Positions 16,244 to 24,499 of a DNA stretch of 35,588 bases are shown here, one piece after another. The translations under genes and the position numbers were made by a program. The notes beneath the pieces were generated by a model. It was not told the origin of the DNA. It searched no databases and worked only from the letters and a program-made list of their open reading frames with translations. Origin of the DNA: Rhodococcoides trifolii (GTDB lineage Bacteria > Actinomycetota > Actinomycetes > Mycobacteriales > Mycobacteriaceae); contig NZ_BMCU01000011.1 in assembly GCF_014635345.1 (NCBI RefSeq), positions 1 through 35,588 of the forward strand, in the 5' to 3' direction. Position 1 is the first letter of the stretch. Each line of letters starts with the position of its first letter.

Positions 16244-16273
16244 GACACGCCGAGCGGCGCAGAGAGATTCCGT

Positions 16274-16294
16274 TACACTAACGTACGACAGTTC
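16274..16294 (+). promoter_or_regulatory. Operator copy f, upstream of the TetR gene
   Basis: TACACT (16274-16279), a plausible -10 box, runs directly into AACGTACGACAGTTC. The arrangement CACT-AACG matches copies b (GACT-AACG) and d (CACT-TACG). The second half is more degenerate than in other copies. Its place in front of the TetR gene fits autoregulation. Confidence 0.55.
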
Positions 16295-16339
16295 ATCAGA
16301 TCGCTGGCGACGGTCACTGTGTACAGAGGGGACGCTTCG

Positions 16340-16936
16340 ATGACCAAAGCAATACGTGACGGGGCGCGAACCAAAGTCGCCATGCGCGAGGCTGCCACGA
16401 AGCTGTTCTACGAACAAGGGTACGAGGCGACGTCGCTGCGCGCAGTGGCCGGCGCCGTAGGAATCCAGGTCGGCAGTCTCTACAACCACATCAAAGGCAA
16501 GGACGAGCTCCTCACCGACATCATGATCGCCGTGATGGACGACCTCCTGCTGTTGGTGCACGACGCCATCGACGCGGCCGAACAGACACCGCGGGCGCGC
16601 TTCGAGGCGGCCATGGACTGTCACATCCGCTACCACGCCGAGCACGCACGCAAAGTGTTCATCGGTAACTCCGAGCTGCGCGCGCTGACCAACGGTGACC
16701 GCAAGGCGGTCACCGCCCGCCGTCGTGAGTACGAGGTACTTCTCGAGGGCCTCGTGCGAGATGTCGCGCAGGAAGCCGGTGCGGACGTGTTGGACGAGAA
16801 GCTGCAGACCTACGCCATCCTGGCCCTCGGTGCTCATGTCGCATCGTGGTACAAGCCGCGCGGAGCATTCAGCCTGGCGCACGTGGTCGACACCTACACC
16901 CGGATGTCGTTGCGTCAGATGGGCATCGACGAATAA
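16340..16936 (+). CDS. TetR family transcriptional regulator, candidate master repressor
   Basis: I prefer the ATG at 16340 (198 residues) because GAGGGGA lies 8 bases upstream; a GTG at 16319 would add seven residues. The N-terminal 60 residues are a typical TetR helix-turn-helix: REAATKLFYEQGYEATSLRA, then VAGAVGIQVGSLYNHIKGKD. The rest is helical with a ligand-binding pattern (DCHIRYHAEHARKVFIGNSE) resembling TetR regulators of acyl-CoA or steroid catabolism. It is the only TetR gene in the window and lies near the middle of the set of eleven similar operators, one of which is before its own start. Regulation by a CoA ester or pathway intermediate is therefore likely but is an inference. 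The gene follows the CoA ligase gene by 96 bases with its own promoter. Confidence 0.9.
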   Translation: MTKAIRDGARTKVAMREAATKLFYEQGYEATSLRAVAGAVGIQVGSLYNHIKGKDELLTDIMIAVMDDLLLLVHDAIDAAEQTPRARFEAAMDCHIRYHAEHARKVFIGNSELRALTNGDRKAVTARRREYEVLLEGLVRDVAQEAGADVLDEKLQTYAILALGAHVASWYKPRGAFSLAHVVDTYTRMSLRQMGIDE

Positions 16937-17002
16937 CGGCCGCTGGCCGTCGAGCGCGATGTGCACGCAGACAGCACGCACCGGTCACCCGGTCGTGGCC
17001 GG

Positions 17003-17746
17003 TCAACCCAGTGACATGCCGCCGTCGACCGGCACCACAGCTCCGGTGGTCCACAGGTCGTCCACTGCCAGTCTGAGGATCCATGTTGCGGAGTCCTCGA
17101 CTCGCCCGATGCGTCGGAGCGGGATCGAGGCGGTCCGCTGCGTCAACAACGTCTCCTGCTCGGCCTCCGACATCCCCGCCGCAGCATAGATCGCAGTAGC
17201 CGTGGGCCCCGGAGCGACGCAGTTGACGCGAACGCCGTCCGGCCCCAATTCCATTGCCCAACAACGGGTCAGATGAGCGACAGCAGCCTTCGAGGCGGCA
17301 TAGTGCGCGTTGCTCGCCGTCGCCTTCAACGCTACCGAGCTGGCGACGTTGACCACTGCGCCCTTGGACTGTCTGAGCTCACCCAGCAGCGCCTGGGTGA
17401 CCAACGTGGTTCCCACCACGTTCACGTCGAACAGCATGCGAACCTGACTCGGAGTCACCGACGCGAGCGGTCCCACCAGAAATGCGCCGGCACAGTTGAT
17501 CAAGAAACGGATCGGCTCTCGTCGCTCGGGTGATGCGGCGGCCGTGCGGATGCTCTCGACATCGGTCACGTCCACACGTGCGGTCGTGACCATCGGATCG
17601 GACGCGTACTGCTGCAACGAGTCCGAGTCGCGATCCCAGGCGAGCACCGGAGTTCCGGACGCGACGAGCATACGTACGCAGGCCTGCCCGATACCCGAGC
17701 CGGCACCGGTGACGATGCCGGCGGGGGACGACGGACGGAAGGCCAT
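17003..17746 (-). CDS. Classical SDR oxidoreductase
   Basis: This 247-residue short-chain dehydrogenase has the NAD(P)-binding motif GIVTGAGSGIGQA, the DVTD adenine-ring motif, NCAG, catalytic Ser in NVASSVAL and Tyr/Lys in YAASKAA. A C-terminal VPVDGGMSLG block is typical of the FabG-like group. An acidic residue at the end of beta strand 2 (AWDRDSD) suggests NAD rather than NADP. Its ATG directly follows the TGA of the carboxylase beta gene with no gap, so the two are translated together. It probably oxidises a hydroxyacyl or alcohol intermediate of the same pathway. It lacks the longer insertion that marks the mycofactocin type. Confidence 0.87.
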   Translation of the reverse strand: MAFRPSSPAGIVTGAGSGIGQACVRMLVASGTPVLAWDRDSDSLQQYASDPMVTTARVDVTDVESIRTAAASPERREPIRFLINCAGAFLVGPLASVTPSQVRMLFDVNVVGTTLVTQALLGELRQSKGAVVNVASSVALKATASNAHYAASKAAVAHLTRCWAMELGPDGVRVNCVAPGPTATAIYAAAGMSEAEQETLLTQRTASIPLRRIGRVEDSATWILRLAVDDLWTTGAVVPVDGGMSLG

Positions 17747-19309
17747 TCAGACGGGCATGACGCCGTTGCGGCGCGCCGGTGCCGTGCGGTCGCGTCGTCG
17801 GTAGGTGGCGAGCCTGTTGATCAGCTCTCGCCGAAGCTCGTTCGCCGGCACCACTGCCTCGACCGCGTTCTCGTTGGCAATCTTGAACACGTCGATCCCC
17901 GCTGCGTACTCGGCTTGTTTCTCGGCGATGAACGCGGCGCGCTCGTGGGGATCCTCGATGGCCTGGATACGGTTGAAGTGGATTCCGTTCACGGCCGCAT
18001 CGGGGCCCATCAGTGCGGGCTTGGCGGTGGGAAGAGCGATCACCGCATCGGGCTGCATCGGCGCACCCGACATGGCGAGGTACCCGCCGCCGTACGCCTT
18101 GCGCAGCAACACGGTGATGCGTGGGACACGCGCCTCGGACACCGCGAAGATCATCTTGGCGCCGTGACGGATGATGCCCTGCCGCTCGACCTCGGACCCG
18201 ATCATGTAGCCGGCGATGTCGACCAGGAAGAGGATCGGAATGTTGTAGGCGTTGCAGATCCAGATGAAGCGCGCCGCCTTGTCGGACGAGTCGGGGAAGA
18301 TGACACCGCCCTTGACCGTCGGTTGGTTCGCGACCAGGCCGACGCTCTGGCCGTCGATGCGAGCGAATCCGGTGACGAGTTCTTGGGCGAAGAGGTGCTT
18401 GTAGGGAAAGAAGCTGCCGTCGTCGACGAGGGAGTCGATCAATTCGTGGATGTCGAAGATCTCGGATTCGACCTCGGGAACAATGTCCTTGATCGAGCGA
18501 GCTCCGCTGGGTTCGGCCGACGGCGCGCGGGGAGGTTCCTCGGTCCAATTCTGCGGGAGGAACGAGAGCCAGACGCGGATCGCTGCGATGGCCTCTTCGT
18601 CGTCCTCTACCAGCACGTCTCCGAGTCCCGATACGGTGCAGTGCATTTCGGCGCCGCCCATTTCTTCGAGGGTGACGTCTTCGCCGGTGACCATCTGCGC
18701 CAGGCGAGGTGAGCCCAGGTAGGCGGTCGCGTGGCCCCGGACCATGATCGTCATGTCGCACAAGGCGGGTACGTACGCCGAACCGGCGGGAGACGGTCCG
18801 AACAGGGCGCACACCTGCGGTACCCGGCCGGAGTACTGGACCTGGTTGTAGAAGATGTTTCCCCAGGCCTTGCGTCCGGCATAGCTCTCGAACTGCTCGT
18901 CGATGCGCGCACCGGCGGAGTCGAACAGGTACACGATCGGCGCGCCCACCGAATCGGCCAATTCCTGCGTCCGCACGATCTTTTCGTACGTTCGCTTGCC
19001 CCAGGTGCCGGCCTTGACCGTGTAGTCGTTCGCGATGACGGCCACTTCGCGGCCGTCGACCTTCCCCATGCAGGTGACCACCGCGTCGCCGGGCAGACCT
19101 TCGTCGTACCGCGCAAAGAGTCCGTCCTCGAAACTCCAGCCGTCGTCGAACAGCAGTTCCAGTCGCTCCCGCACGAGTAGCTTGCCGGCGTCCTTCTGCT
19201 TCTGACGCTGCTTCTCCGACCCACCGAGGCGGGCATCGACCAGCCGACGTTCGAGCTCGTCGTGCGGATCCACGATCACGGGTGCAGTGGGTTCCATGGT
19301 GTCTGTCAT
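17747..19309 (-). CDS. Acyl-CoA carboxylase, beta (carboxyltransferase) subunit
   Basis: This 520-residue protein is the carboxyltransferase half of a biotin-dependent acyl-CoA carboxylase. Family markers include KQKDAGKLLVRERLELLFDD near the N-terminus, YLFDSAGARIDEQ, FGPSPAGSAYVPAL, and in the C-terminal half VDIAGYMIGSEVERQGIIRH and the glycine-rich KAYGGGYLAMSGAP. It transfers carboxyl from biotin to an acyl- or enoyl-CoA. The MSGAPMQPDAVIALPTAKPA stretch differs from the propionyl-CoA carboxylase pattern, so a methylcrotonyl/geranyl-type or unknown acyl-CoA is possible. The biotin subunit is encoded separately at 22702-24489. The gene heads an operon with an SDR and shares an operator region (copy g) with a divergent MaoC gene. 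Confidence 0.92.
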   Translation of the reverse strand: MTDTMEPTAPVIVDPHDELERRLVDARLGGSEKQRQKQKDAGKLLVRERLELLFDDGWSFEDGLFARYDEGLPGDAVVTCMGKVDGREVAVIANDYTVKAGTWGKRTYEKIVRTQELADSVGAPIVYLFDSAGARIDEQFESYAGRKAWGNIFYNQVQYSGRVPQVCALFGPSPAGSAYVPALCDMTIMVRGHATAYLGSPRLAQMVTGEDVTLEEMGGAEMHCTVSGLGDVLVEDDEEAIAAIRVWLSFLPQNWTEEPPRAPSAEPSGARSIKDIVPEVESEIFDIHELIDSLVDDGSFFPYKHLFAQELVTGFARIDGQSVGLVANQPTVKGGVIFPDSSDKAARFIWICNAYNIPILFLVDIAGYMIGSEVERQGIIRHGAKMIFAVSEARVPRITVLLRKAYGGGYLAMSGAPMQPDAVIALPTAKPALMGPDAAVNGIHFNRIQAIEDPHERAAFIAEKQAEYAAGIDVFKIANENAVEAVVPANELRRELINRLATYRRRDRTAPARRNGVMPV

Positions 19310-19365
19310 GTCTTCACATCCAAGTCGTCGGAAGAGATGTTGACCGGCAAAGGGCCAGGCCGTAG

Positions 19366-19395
19366 GCTAAACGAACAATCGCTCGTACGTTAACA
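19366..19395. promoter_or_regulatory. Operator copy g in a divergent promoter region
   Basis: AACGAACAATCGCTCGTACG (19370-19389) lies between the carboxylase beta gene (-) and the second MaoC gene (+), whose starts are 120 bases apart. CGAAC and GTTCG-like halves occur on both sides, and TTAAC extends the right end. One site could control both directions. Confidence 0.65.
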
Positions 19396-19429
19396 CGCGT
19401 CCGCGCATCCACGCTAGAAGGAGATATTC

Positions 19430-19915
19430 ATGACCGCCGACGCCGTGACCGACGCCCCTCGCATCATCGGTCGGCCCGACCTGTACTGGGACGACCTCGT
19501 GGTCGGCGACGTTCTCCGGGGACCCGGCATCACCATCAGCGAGGCCCACCTCGTCACGTGGGCCGGCCTGACCGGAGACACGGTCTCCCTGCATCTCGAC
19601 GAGGAATATGCCGCCACCACGCAGTTCGGTCAGCGAATCGCACACGGTCCGCTCACACTTGCCCTCGCACTGGGTCTGATCACGCAGACCGGATACTTCA
19701 ACCATGTCGTTGCGTGGCTCGGACTCGATGAGGTACGCGCCTCACGCCCGGTCGTTCTGGGTGACACCATTCAGCCCGAGGCCGAGCTGATCAAGGCGCG
19801 CCGCTCGTCCAAACCCACGCAAGGGATTTGGACGCTTGCCTACCGGGCGATCAACCAGCGCGGGGACGCCGTCATGTCATTCCAGAGCAGCTTCATGATC
19901 TCCACACGATCCTGA
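19430..19915 (+). CDS. MaoC-family dehydratase/hydratase (second copy)
   Basis: This 161-residue single hot-dog protein has the canonical active-site block WAGLTGDTVSLHLDEEYAAT followed by QFGQRIAHGPLTLALALGL, with Asp and His in the expected places (TGDxxxLHxD). It should hydrate a trans-2-enoyl-CoA to the (R)-3-hydroxyacyl-CoA or act in a related reaction. An excellent ribosome binding site (AGAAGGAG, 8 bases before the ATG) supports the start. It differs clearly from the MaoC protein at 11039, which has the MNVQPLH variant, so the two probably act on different intermediates. It is divergent from the carboxylase beta operon over operator copy g. Downstream, operator copy h starts a new unit, so this gene may be monocistronic. 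Confidence 0.88.
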   Translation: MTADAVTDAPRIIGRPDLYWDDLVVGDVLRGPGITISEAHLVTWAGLTGDTVSLHLDEEYAATTQFGQRIAHGPLTLALALGLITQTGYFNHVVAWLGLDEVRASRPVVLGDTIQPEAELIKARRSSKPTQGIWTLAYRAINQRGDAVMSFQSSFMISTRS

Positions 19916-19940
19916 GCAACGCGCGTTCGGCCGACACCCG

Positions 19941-19996
19941 TTGACGATCGAAGTGGTCTACCCCACAATGGAAAGCGAACGACCGTTAGTTTCGTA
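19941..19996 (+). promoter_or_regulatory. Promoter and operator copy h, upstream of the EthD-oxidoreductase-SnoaL operon
   Basis: TTGACG (19941-19946) and CACAAT (19964-19969) are 17 bases apart. The operator AGCGAACGACCGTTAGTTTC (19974-19993) lies directly downstream of the -10 box, at the expected start of transcription, so binding should repress. The leader from there to the ATG at 20099 is about 105 bases. Confidence 0.65.
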
Positions 19997-20098
19997 CAGG
20001 GCGGCTGGGCATCGAACTCCATGCAGCACGATCGATTCGCCGCACGGGGTGCCCGTCCGCTCCTCGTGACCGACACGACTGCAACCGAGAGGATCGCC

Positions 20099-20452
20099 AT
20101 GTCCGACATCACCGAACAAGTACGCACGATTGCCCTGATCGGTCGCAAACCAGGAATGTCGTTCGAGCAGTTCGACCGCTACTGGCGCGACGAGCACGCA
20201 CCGCTGGCAGCGAAAGTCCCCGGTGTCGTCAGATACGTGCAACGTCACGTCGTCCCCCAAGATGGAGCGGGCGAGCCCGACAACGGTTTCGGCATAGACG
20301 GATTGGCGGTGCTCGACTACGAGAGTGCCGCGGCCATGGACGCAGGATGGGCGTCGGAGGACGGGCAGCGCGCTTTGGCGGACACCGCGAACTTCATCGG
20401 CAAACACTTCGTCGTCGTGCTCGACGACCACGTGATCGTCGGGGACTCCTGA
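20099..20452 (+). CDS. EthD-domain protein
   Basis: I start at the ATG at 20099 because GAGAGGA precedes it; the result is 117 residues, normal for a single EthD (dimeric alpha-beta barrel) domain. The block ALIGRKPGMSFEQFDRYWRD followed by EHAPLAAKVPGVVRYVQRHV is typical of the family. EthD proteins are required for ethyl-tert-butyl-ether degradation in Rhodococcus ruber, and relatives act as small lyases, cyclases or accessory proteins. The exact activity cannot be told here. It is the first gene of an operon with a luciferase-like oxidoreductase and a SnoaL-like protein. A second EthD gene is at 26873, also next to an SDR of the mycofactocin type. Confidence 0.85.
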   Translation: MSDITEQVRTIALIGRKPGMSFEQFDRYWRDEHAPLAAKVPGVVRYVQRHVVPQDGAGEPDNGFGIDGLAVLDYESAAAMDAGWASEDGQRALADTANFIGKHFVVVLDDHVIVGDS

Positions 20453-20461
20453 CAGACCGAT

Positions 20462-20483
20462 CGGCACGGCACGGCACGGCACG
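20462..20483 (+). repeat. Short tandem repeat (CGGCA)n
   Basis: The unit CGGCA is repeated four times in a row between the EthD and luciferase-like genes, just before the ribosome binding site GAAAGGGG of the latter. Such a pentanucleotide tract could vary in length by slippage, but it is not in a coding region and its effect, if any, would be on spacing only. Confidence 0.8.
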
Positions 20484-20506
20484 ACAAACACTGGAAAGGG
20501 GTCATC

Positions 20507-21367
20507 GTGGACCTGGGAGCAGTCTATTTCTTCACCGACGACGGACCGAACCCGATCGAATTCGGCCAAGCGGCAGAGGGTTACGGTTTCGAATCCCTCT
20601 TCGTTCCGGAACACACCCACTTCCCGAAGTCACGCGACAGCGCCTACCCCGAGGCCTACGGCGGCGGTGAGCTCCCCCGCTTCTATCTGCGGACCTTAGA
20701 CCAGACGGTCACCCTGTCGATGATCGCCGCCACCACCGACACCATCAAGCTGGGAACCGGTGTATGCCTGCTGGCGCAACACGATCCGATTGCCAAGGCC
20801 AAGGAGTTCGCCACCCTCGATCACCTCTCCGGCGGTCGCTTGATCGTCGGGGTCGGATTCGGGTGGAACGTGGAGGAGGCGGCCGCAAACGGACTCGTCT
20901 GGAAGAACCGATTCTCCACCGTCCGCGACAAACTCAAGGTCATGCAAGCACTGTGGACCCAGGAGATCGCCAGCTACGACGGTGTCAGAGCCTCGCTTGC
21001 TCCTTCCTGGGCGTGGCCGAAGACGGTGCAGCCCAACGGTCCTCGAACCTACCTCGGCGGCGCCGGACCCACCGCGATGAGATGCGCAGCAGAATGGGCG
21101 GACGCCTGGTACGTGGTGCCACCTCCCGACGACCCCACCCTGGAGAAATCGATCCCCCGCTTTCGCGCCATGGTCGACGCCGCCGGCCGAGACCCGGACA
21201 CCGTGGGTATCGCGGTGGCGTCCGCTCCCCCGGACCCGGCGTTGCTCGACACGTACCGCGAGCTGGGCGTCGAGCGCGCAGTGCTCTGGATCGACCCGTC
21301 CGACAGCCCCGCGCAGGGAATGAAGAACCTCGAGAGCGTCGGCAAGGTGCTCTCCACCCTCTCCTGA
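20507..21367 (+). CDS. Luciferase-like (LLM class) F420-dependent-type oxidoreductase
   Basis: This 286-residue TIM-barrel protein has the start block AVYFFTDDGPNPIEFGQAAE and EGYGFESLFVPEHTHFP of the LLM F420-dependent family, the middle block LDHLSGGRLIVGVGFGWNVE, and YLGGAGPTAMRCAAEWADAW near the flavin/F420 phosphate site. Family members use F420 or FMN for oxidation or reduction of alcohols, aldehydes or enoyl groups. The cofactor is inferred from subfamily resemblance. The start is a GTG with GAAAGGGG ahead. It lies between EthD and SnoaL-like genes in an operon with operator copy h. Its place in the pathway is open: early oxidation of the substrate and reduction of a double bond both fit. 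Confidence 0.88.
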   Translation: MDLGAVYFFTDDGPNPIEFGQAAEGYGFESLFVPEHTHFPKSRDSAYPEAYGGGELPRFYLRTLDQTVTLSMIAATTDTIKLGTGVCLLAQHDPIAKAKEFATLDHLSGGRLIVGVGFGWNVEEAAANGLVWKNRFSTVRDKLKVMQALWTQEIASYDGVRASLAPSWAWPKTVQPNGPRTYLGGAGPTAMRCAAEWADAWYVVPPPDDPTLEKSIPRFRAMVDAAGRDPDTVGIAVASAPPDPALLDTYRELGVERAVLWIDPSDSPAQGMKNLESVGKVLSTLS

Positions 21368-21400
21368 CCACGCGATCTACCCAACACCTCAGGACATGAC

Positions 21401-21916
21401 ATGACAGAGACCGCACACTCCGGCACCGCGCTCGACGATCTCGTCCGACGGCTGACGATCCTCGAAGACGTCAGAGAGATCGAACAACTGAAGTACCGGT
21501 ACGCCGGCTTCTGCGACGACGGGTACGACCCCGATGGCATTGCAAGTCTGTTCGTCGAGGACGGACGCTGGGTCGTCGACGGCGAGGGCGGCTCCATGAC
21601 CGGCCACGACGAGATCAAAGACCACTTCCGGGCGCTGTCGGACAAGATCCCGTGGGCCCTGCATTATGTGATCGCGCCGCGGGTGACCCTCAGCGAGGAC
21701 GGCCTCAGCGCCGTCGGCGAGTTCTACCTTCTGTGCCTGTGCACCATCGAACGCGCGCAGGATTCCTCGACGCACGATGCCGTTATCTTGACGATCAACT
21801 ACACCGACCAGTTCGTCAAACGTGACGGGAGCTGGTTCTTCCAAGAGCTGCTCGGCAAGACTCACCAGGTGTCCGACTGGAACAAGGGATGGGTCGAACA
21901 ACCGTTCCGCGAATGA
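21401..21916 (+). CDS. SnoaL-like (NTF2-fold) protein
   Basis: This 171-residue protein has the SnoaL_4/NTF2 pattern: LEDVREIEQLKYRYAGFCDD, then ASLFVEDGRWVVDGEGGSMT and GHDEIKDHFRALSDKIPWAL. The fold forms a cone-shaped pocket used by dehydratases, isomerases, epoxide hydrolases and ring-hydroxylating enzyme small subunits. Catalytic identity cannot be read from the motifs. It follows the oxidoreductase gene by 33 bases and ends the operon; the next gene is convergent and begins its stop 34 bases away. No strong hairpin is visible in that gap. Confidence 0.82.
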   Translation: MTETAHSGTALDDLVRRLTILEDVREIEQLKYRYAGFCDDGYDPDGIASLFVEDGRWVVDGEGGSMTGHDEIKDHFRALSDKIPWALHYVIAPRVTLSEDGLSAVGEFYLLCLCTIERAQDSSTHDAVILTINYTDQFVKRDGSWFFQELLGKTHQVSDWNKGWVEQPFRE

Positions 21917-21950
21917 CGGCCACGACGCGATGTCGTGCTGGAAAAACCGA

Positions 21951-22709
21951 TCAGGTGTAACTGAACTGCGCAGTGGCACCGCCGTCGACGGTGATCGTCA
22001 CGCCGTTGATCCCGGACGACGCCGCGCTGGCAAGGAACTCGAACACAGCCGCGACGTCGTCCGCGGTGACGATCTTTCCGCTCGGAGTCTTGCCGATCAT
22101 CGCCGACTCGGCGGACGCGTCCAACATCGGTGTGCGCATCGCGCCCGGTGCCACGGCATTGACGGTGACGTCGGATCCCCAGAAGTCGAACAGCAGTGAG
22201 CCGGTCATGTTCGACAGAGCTGCTTTGGAGGCCGCATACGCGGTGAACGGGTACCCGGTCGTGCCGCCGATCGAGGCGCAGTTGATCACTCGTCCGTAGG
22301 GTGCCGCGCGGAGCTGATCCGCGAACGCCTGCACCAGCAGGAACGGTCCGGTGACGTTGACGTCGAGCACCCGCTTCCACATGTCGAAGTCGGTGTTTCC
22401 CAATCCACCTCGGTGCAGAATGCCTGCGACGTTGAGAACGTGTGACACCGGTCCCAAGGTGTCGCCGACGGCGCGGTGGAGCTCGTCGACACCGTTCGGG
22501 TTGCTGATATCGGCGACGAAGCCGGCGCAGGGGACGCCGTACCCCGACAGCGATGCGACGGTGGCCTCCACCGCGTGTCCGTCGACGTCGACGCATGCCA
22601 CTCCCGTTCCGGAGGCGGCGAGTCGACGGGCGATCGCCGCGCCGAGTCCGCCGCCCGCCCCGGTGAGCAGAGCGAGCGGCGAGGACCCACCGGCAGGGTG
22701 CTCAGGCAC
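21951..22709 (-). CDS. Classical SDR oxidoreductase, last gene of the FAH-carboxylase alpha operon
   Basis: This 252-residue protein has LLTGAGGGLGAAIARRLAAS, the acidic end of beta strand 2 (CVDVDGH, suggesting NAD), NVAG, catalytic Ser in NCASIGGTTG and YAASKAALS. The C-terminal ITVDGGATAQFSYT closes a normal FabG-like SDR. The start is a GTG at 22709 that overlaps the end of the carboxylase alpha gene by 8 bases. It is the fourth SDR of the regulon. A 3-hydroxyacyl-CoA or related alcohol dehydrogenase role is plausible; the substrate cannot be named. Confidence 0.87.
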   Translation of the reverse strand: MPEHPAGGSSPLALLTGAGGGLGAAIARRLAASGTGVACVDVDGHAVEATVASLSGYGVPCAGFVADISNPNGVDELHRAVGDTLGPVSHVLNVAGILHRGGLGNTDFDMWKRVLDVNVTGPFLLVQAFADQLRAAPYGRVINCASIGGTTGYPFTAYAASKAALSNMTGSLLFDFWGSDVTVNAVAPGAMRTPMLDASAESAMIGKTPSGKIVTADDVAAVFEFLASAASSGINGVTITVDGGATAQFSYT

Positions 22710-24489
22710 CGACGCTCGGTTCGATGGTGACCAGCGCCGCCCCAGCCGGAACCACGTCCCCGACCGAGACGGGCATGCTGACGATCACTCCGTCTGCGGT
22801 GGCCCGAATGGGGTTCTGCATCTTCATCGCTTCGAGCACCATCAACACCTGCCCGATCGTGACCGTGTCGCCTTCGGCGGCATCGATCTGAGCGACGGTG
22901 CCCTGCATCGGACTGACGATGGCGCCGCTCGCTGCGGCTTTGCTGCGGCCGGCGCGGCGCCCGCTGCCTCCGCCGCGTCGAGGGGCGGGCGCGTCGGTGG
23001 GCGCGCCCGTCTGCGGGGCGGCAGCTGCGCCGAAGAAGGGGACGACGTAGCGGCGGTCGCCCACCCACACTTCGTCGCGGCCGCCGGTGACCTCGTCCTC
23101 GTCCGCGGTGTCGACGGGTTCGGGTGCAGGTAGAAGCGCGGCCAGGTCGATGTCGCGTTCGAGCCAGTTTGTGCTGATGTGCGCATTCTGGAAATCGTTC
23201 TGCGCCAGAATGATCGACGCGGCAGGCGCCGTCGTCGGGACCCCCGAGACGGTGAGTTCGTCGAGCGCCCTGAGCATTCGAGCGATGGCGTGGTGACGGT
23301 CGGGAGCCCAGACGATCAGTTTCCCTATGAGGCTGTCGTAGTGCGGTTGCACGGTGTCGCCGCTGACGTACCCGCTGTCCCATCGCACCCCGGTGCGTTC
23401 GGATGCGGACACGGTGCCCACATTCCCGGGTGACGGGATGAACAGTCCGCCGGCGACGTTCTCGGCGTTGATTCTGACCTCGATCGCGTGTCCACGCGGG
23501 GTGATGCCGGAGTGATCCATGCTCAGTGTCTCCCCAGAGGCCACCCGCAGCTGTTCGGCGATCAAGTCCAGGCCCAGTGTCTCTTCGGTGACGGGATGCT
23601 CGACCTGGATCCGGGTGTTCATCTCGAGGAAGTAGAAGCGGTCGTCGGCCGCCTCGACCAGATACTCGACGGTTCCGGCGCCGACGTAGCCGACCTCGCG
23701 GGCCAGGCGAATGGATGCTTCTCCCATCGCGGTGCGCAGGGCATCGGACAGGCCCGGCGCGGGTGCCTCTTCGACGAGTTTCTGGTGCCGCCGTTGTACC
23801 GAGCAGTCGCGGTCGCCCAGCCACACCACGTTGCCGTGCTGATCGGCGAAGACCTGCACCTCCACGTGACGAGCGTGGGAGAGGTACCGCTCGAGGTAGA
23901 CGTCCCCGCGTCCGAACGCTGCGGTGGCTTCGGTGCGTGCGGAGTCGAGTGCGCCGGCAGCATCGTCCGCGGACGCGACGGTCCGCATGCCGCGCCCACC
24001 ACCGCCGTACGACGCCTTGATGGCAACCGGGTACCCGTGCTCGGCGCCGAATGCGATGACTTCCTCGGCTGTCGTGATGGCACCGTCGCTACCCGGCACA
24101 CCCGGTACCTCGGCCTTGGTTGCCACCGCGCGTGCCGCCACCTTCTCGCCCATGATGTCGATCGACTCCGCAGGCGGACCGACGAATATCAGTCCCGCGC
24201 CGACGACGGCGCGGGCGAAGCCGGCGTTCTCGGCGAGAAAACCGTAGCCGGGGTGGATCGCGTCCGCGCCGACGGACTTCGCGGCGTCGATGATCTTGCC
24301 GACGTCGAGGTAGGACTCCGAGGCCGCCACTCCCCCCAGCGATACCGCCTCGTCGGCGAGTCGGACGTGCAGGGCGGTGGCGTCGGGATCCGAATGCACC
24401 GCGACACTAGTAATTCCGAGTTCGGAACAAGTGCGGATGATCCGTACTGCGATCTCACCGCGATTGGCAATGAGCAGCTTTGCAAGCAT
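22702..24489 (-). CDS. Acyl-CoA carboxylase, alpha subunit (biotin carboxylase plus biotin carrier)
   Basis: I start at the ATG at 24489 because AGGAG lies 7 bases upstream and the fold begins with MLAKLLIANRGEIAVRIIRT. The 595 residues comprise a biotin carboxylase domain (about 1-445: ATP-grasp loop KASYGGGGRGM, EMNTRIQVEHPVTE, the AIEVRINAEN block), a short linker region, a proline/arginine-rich hinge around residue 505-530, and a biotin carrier domain ending in EAMKMQNP with the biotinylated Lys at about 556. It pairs with the carboxyltransferase at 17747. Having alpha and beta in different operons, each with the same operator, keeps them co-regulated. The acyl-CoA used is unknown. Confidence 0.93.
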   Translation of the reverse strand: MLAKLLIANRGEIAVRIIRTCSELGITSVAVHSDPDATALHVRLADEAVSLGGVAASESYLDVGKIIDAAKSVGADAIHPGYGFLAENAGFARAVVGAGLIFVGPPAESIDIMGEKVAARAVATKAEVPGVPGSDGAITTAEEVIAFGAEHGYPVAIKASYGGGGRGMRTVASADDAAGALDSARTEATAAFGRGDVYLERYLSHARHVEVQVFADQHGNVVWLGDRDCSVQRRHQKLVEEAPAPGLSDALRTAMGEASIRLAREVGYVGAGTVEYLVEAADDRFYFLEMNTRIQVEHPVTEETLGLDLIAEQLRVASGETLSMDHSGITPRGHAIEVRINAENVAGGLFIPSPGNVGTVSASERTGVRWDSGYVSGDTVQPHYDSLIGKLIVWAPDRHHAIARMLRALDELTVSGVPTTAPAASIILAQNDFQNAHISTNWLERDIDLAALLPAPEPVDTADEDEVTGGRDEVWVGDRRYVVPFFGAAAAPQTGAPTDAPAPRRGGGSGRRAGRSKAAASGAIVSPMQGTVAQIDAAEGDTVTIGQVLMVLEAMKMQNPIRATADGVIVSMPVSVGDVVPAGAALVTIEPSVGA

Positions 24490-24499
24490 GTCGAAACTC

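Noticed and set aside
16319..16339. GTG at 16319 as start of the TetR protein
   Set aside because: The ATG at 16340 has a better placed GAGGGGA and the family start is close to it; the upstream codons add only VYRGDAS.
14843..16981. Minus-strand open frame of 712 codons opposite the CoA ligase and TetR genes
   Set aside because: It mirrors two clearly real genes with full motif sets on the + strand; long antisense frames are common in high-GC DNA.
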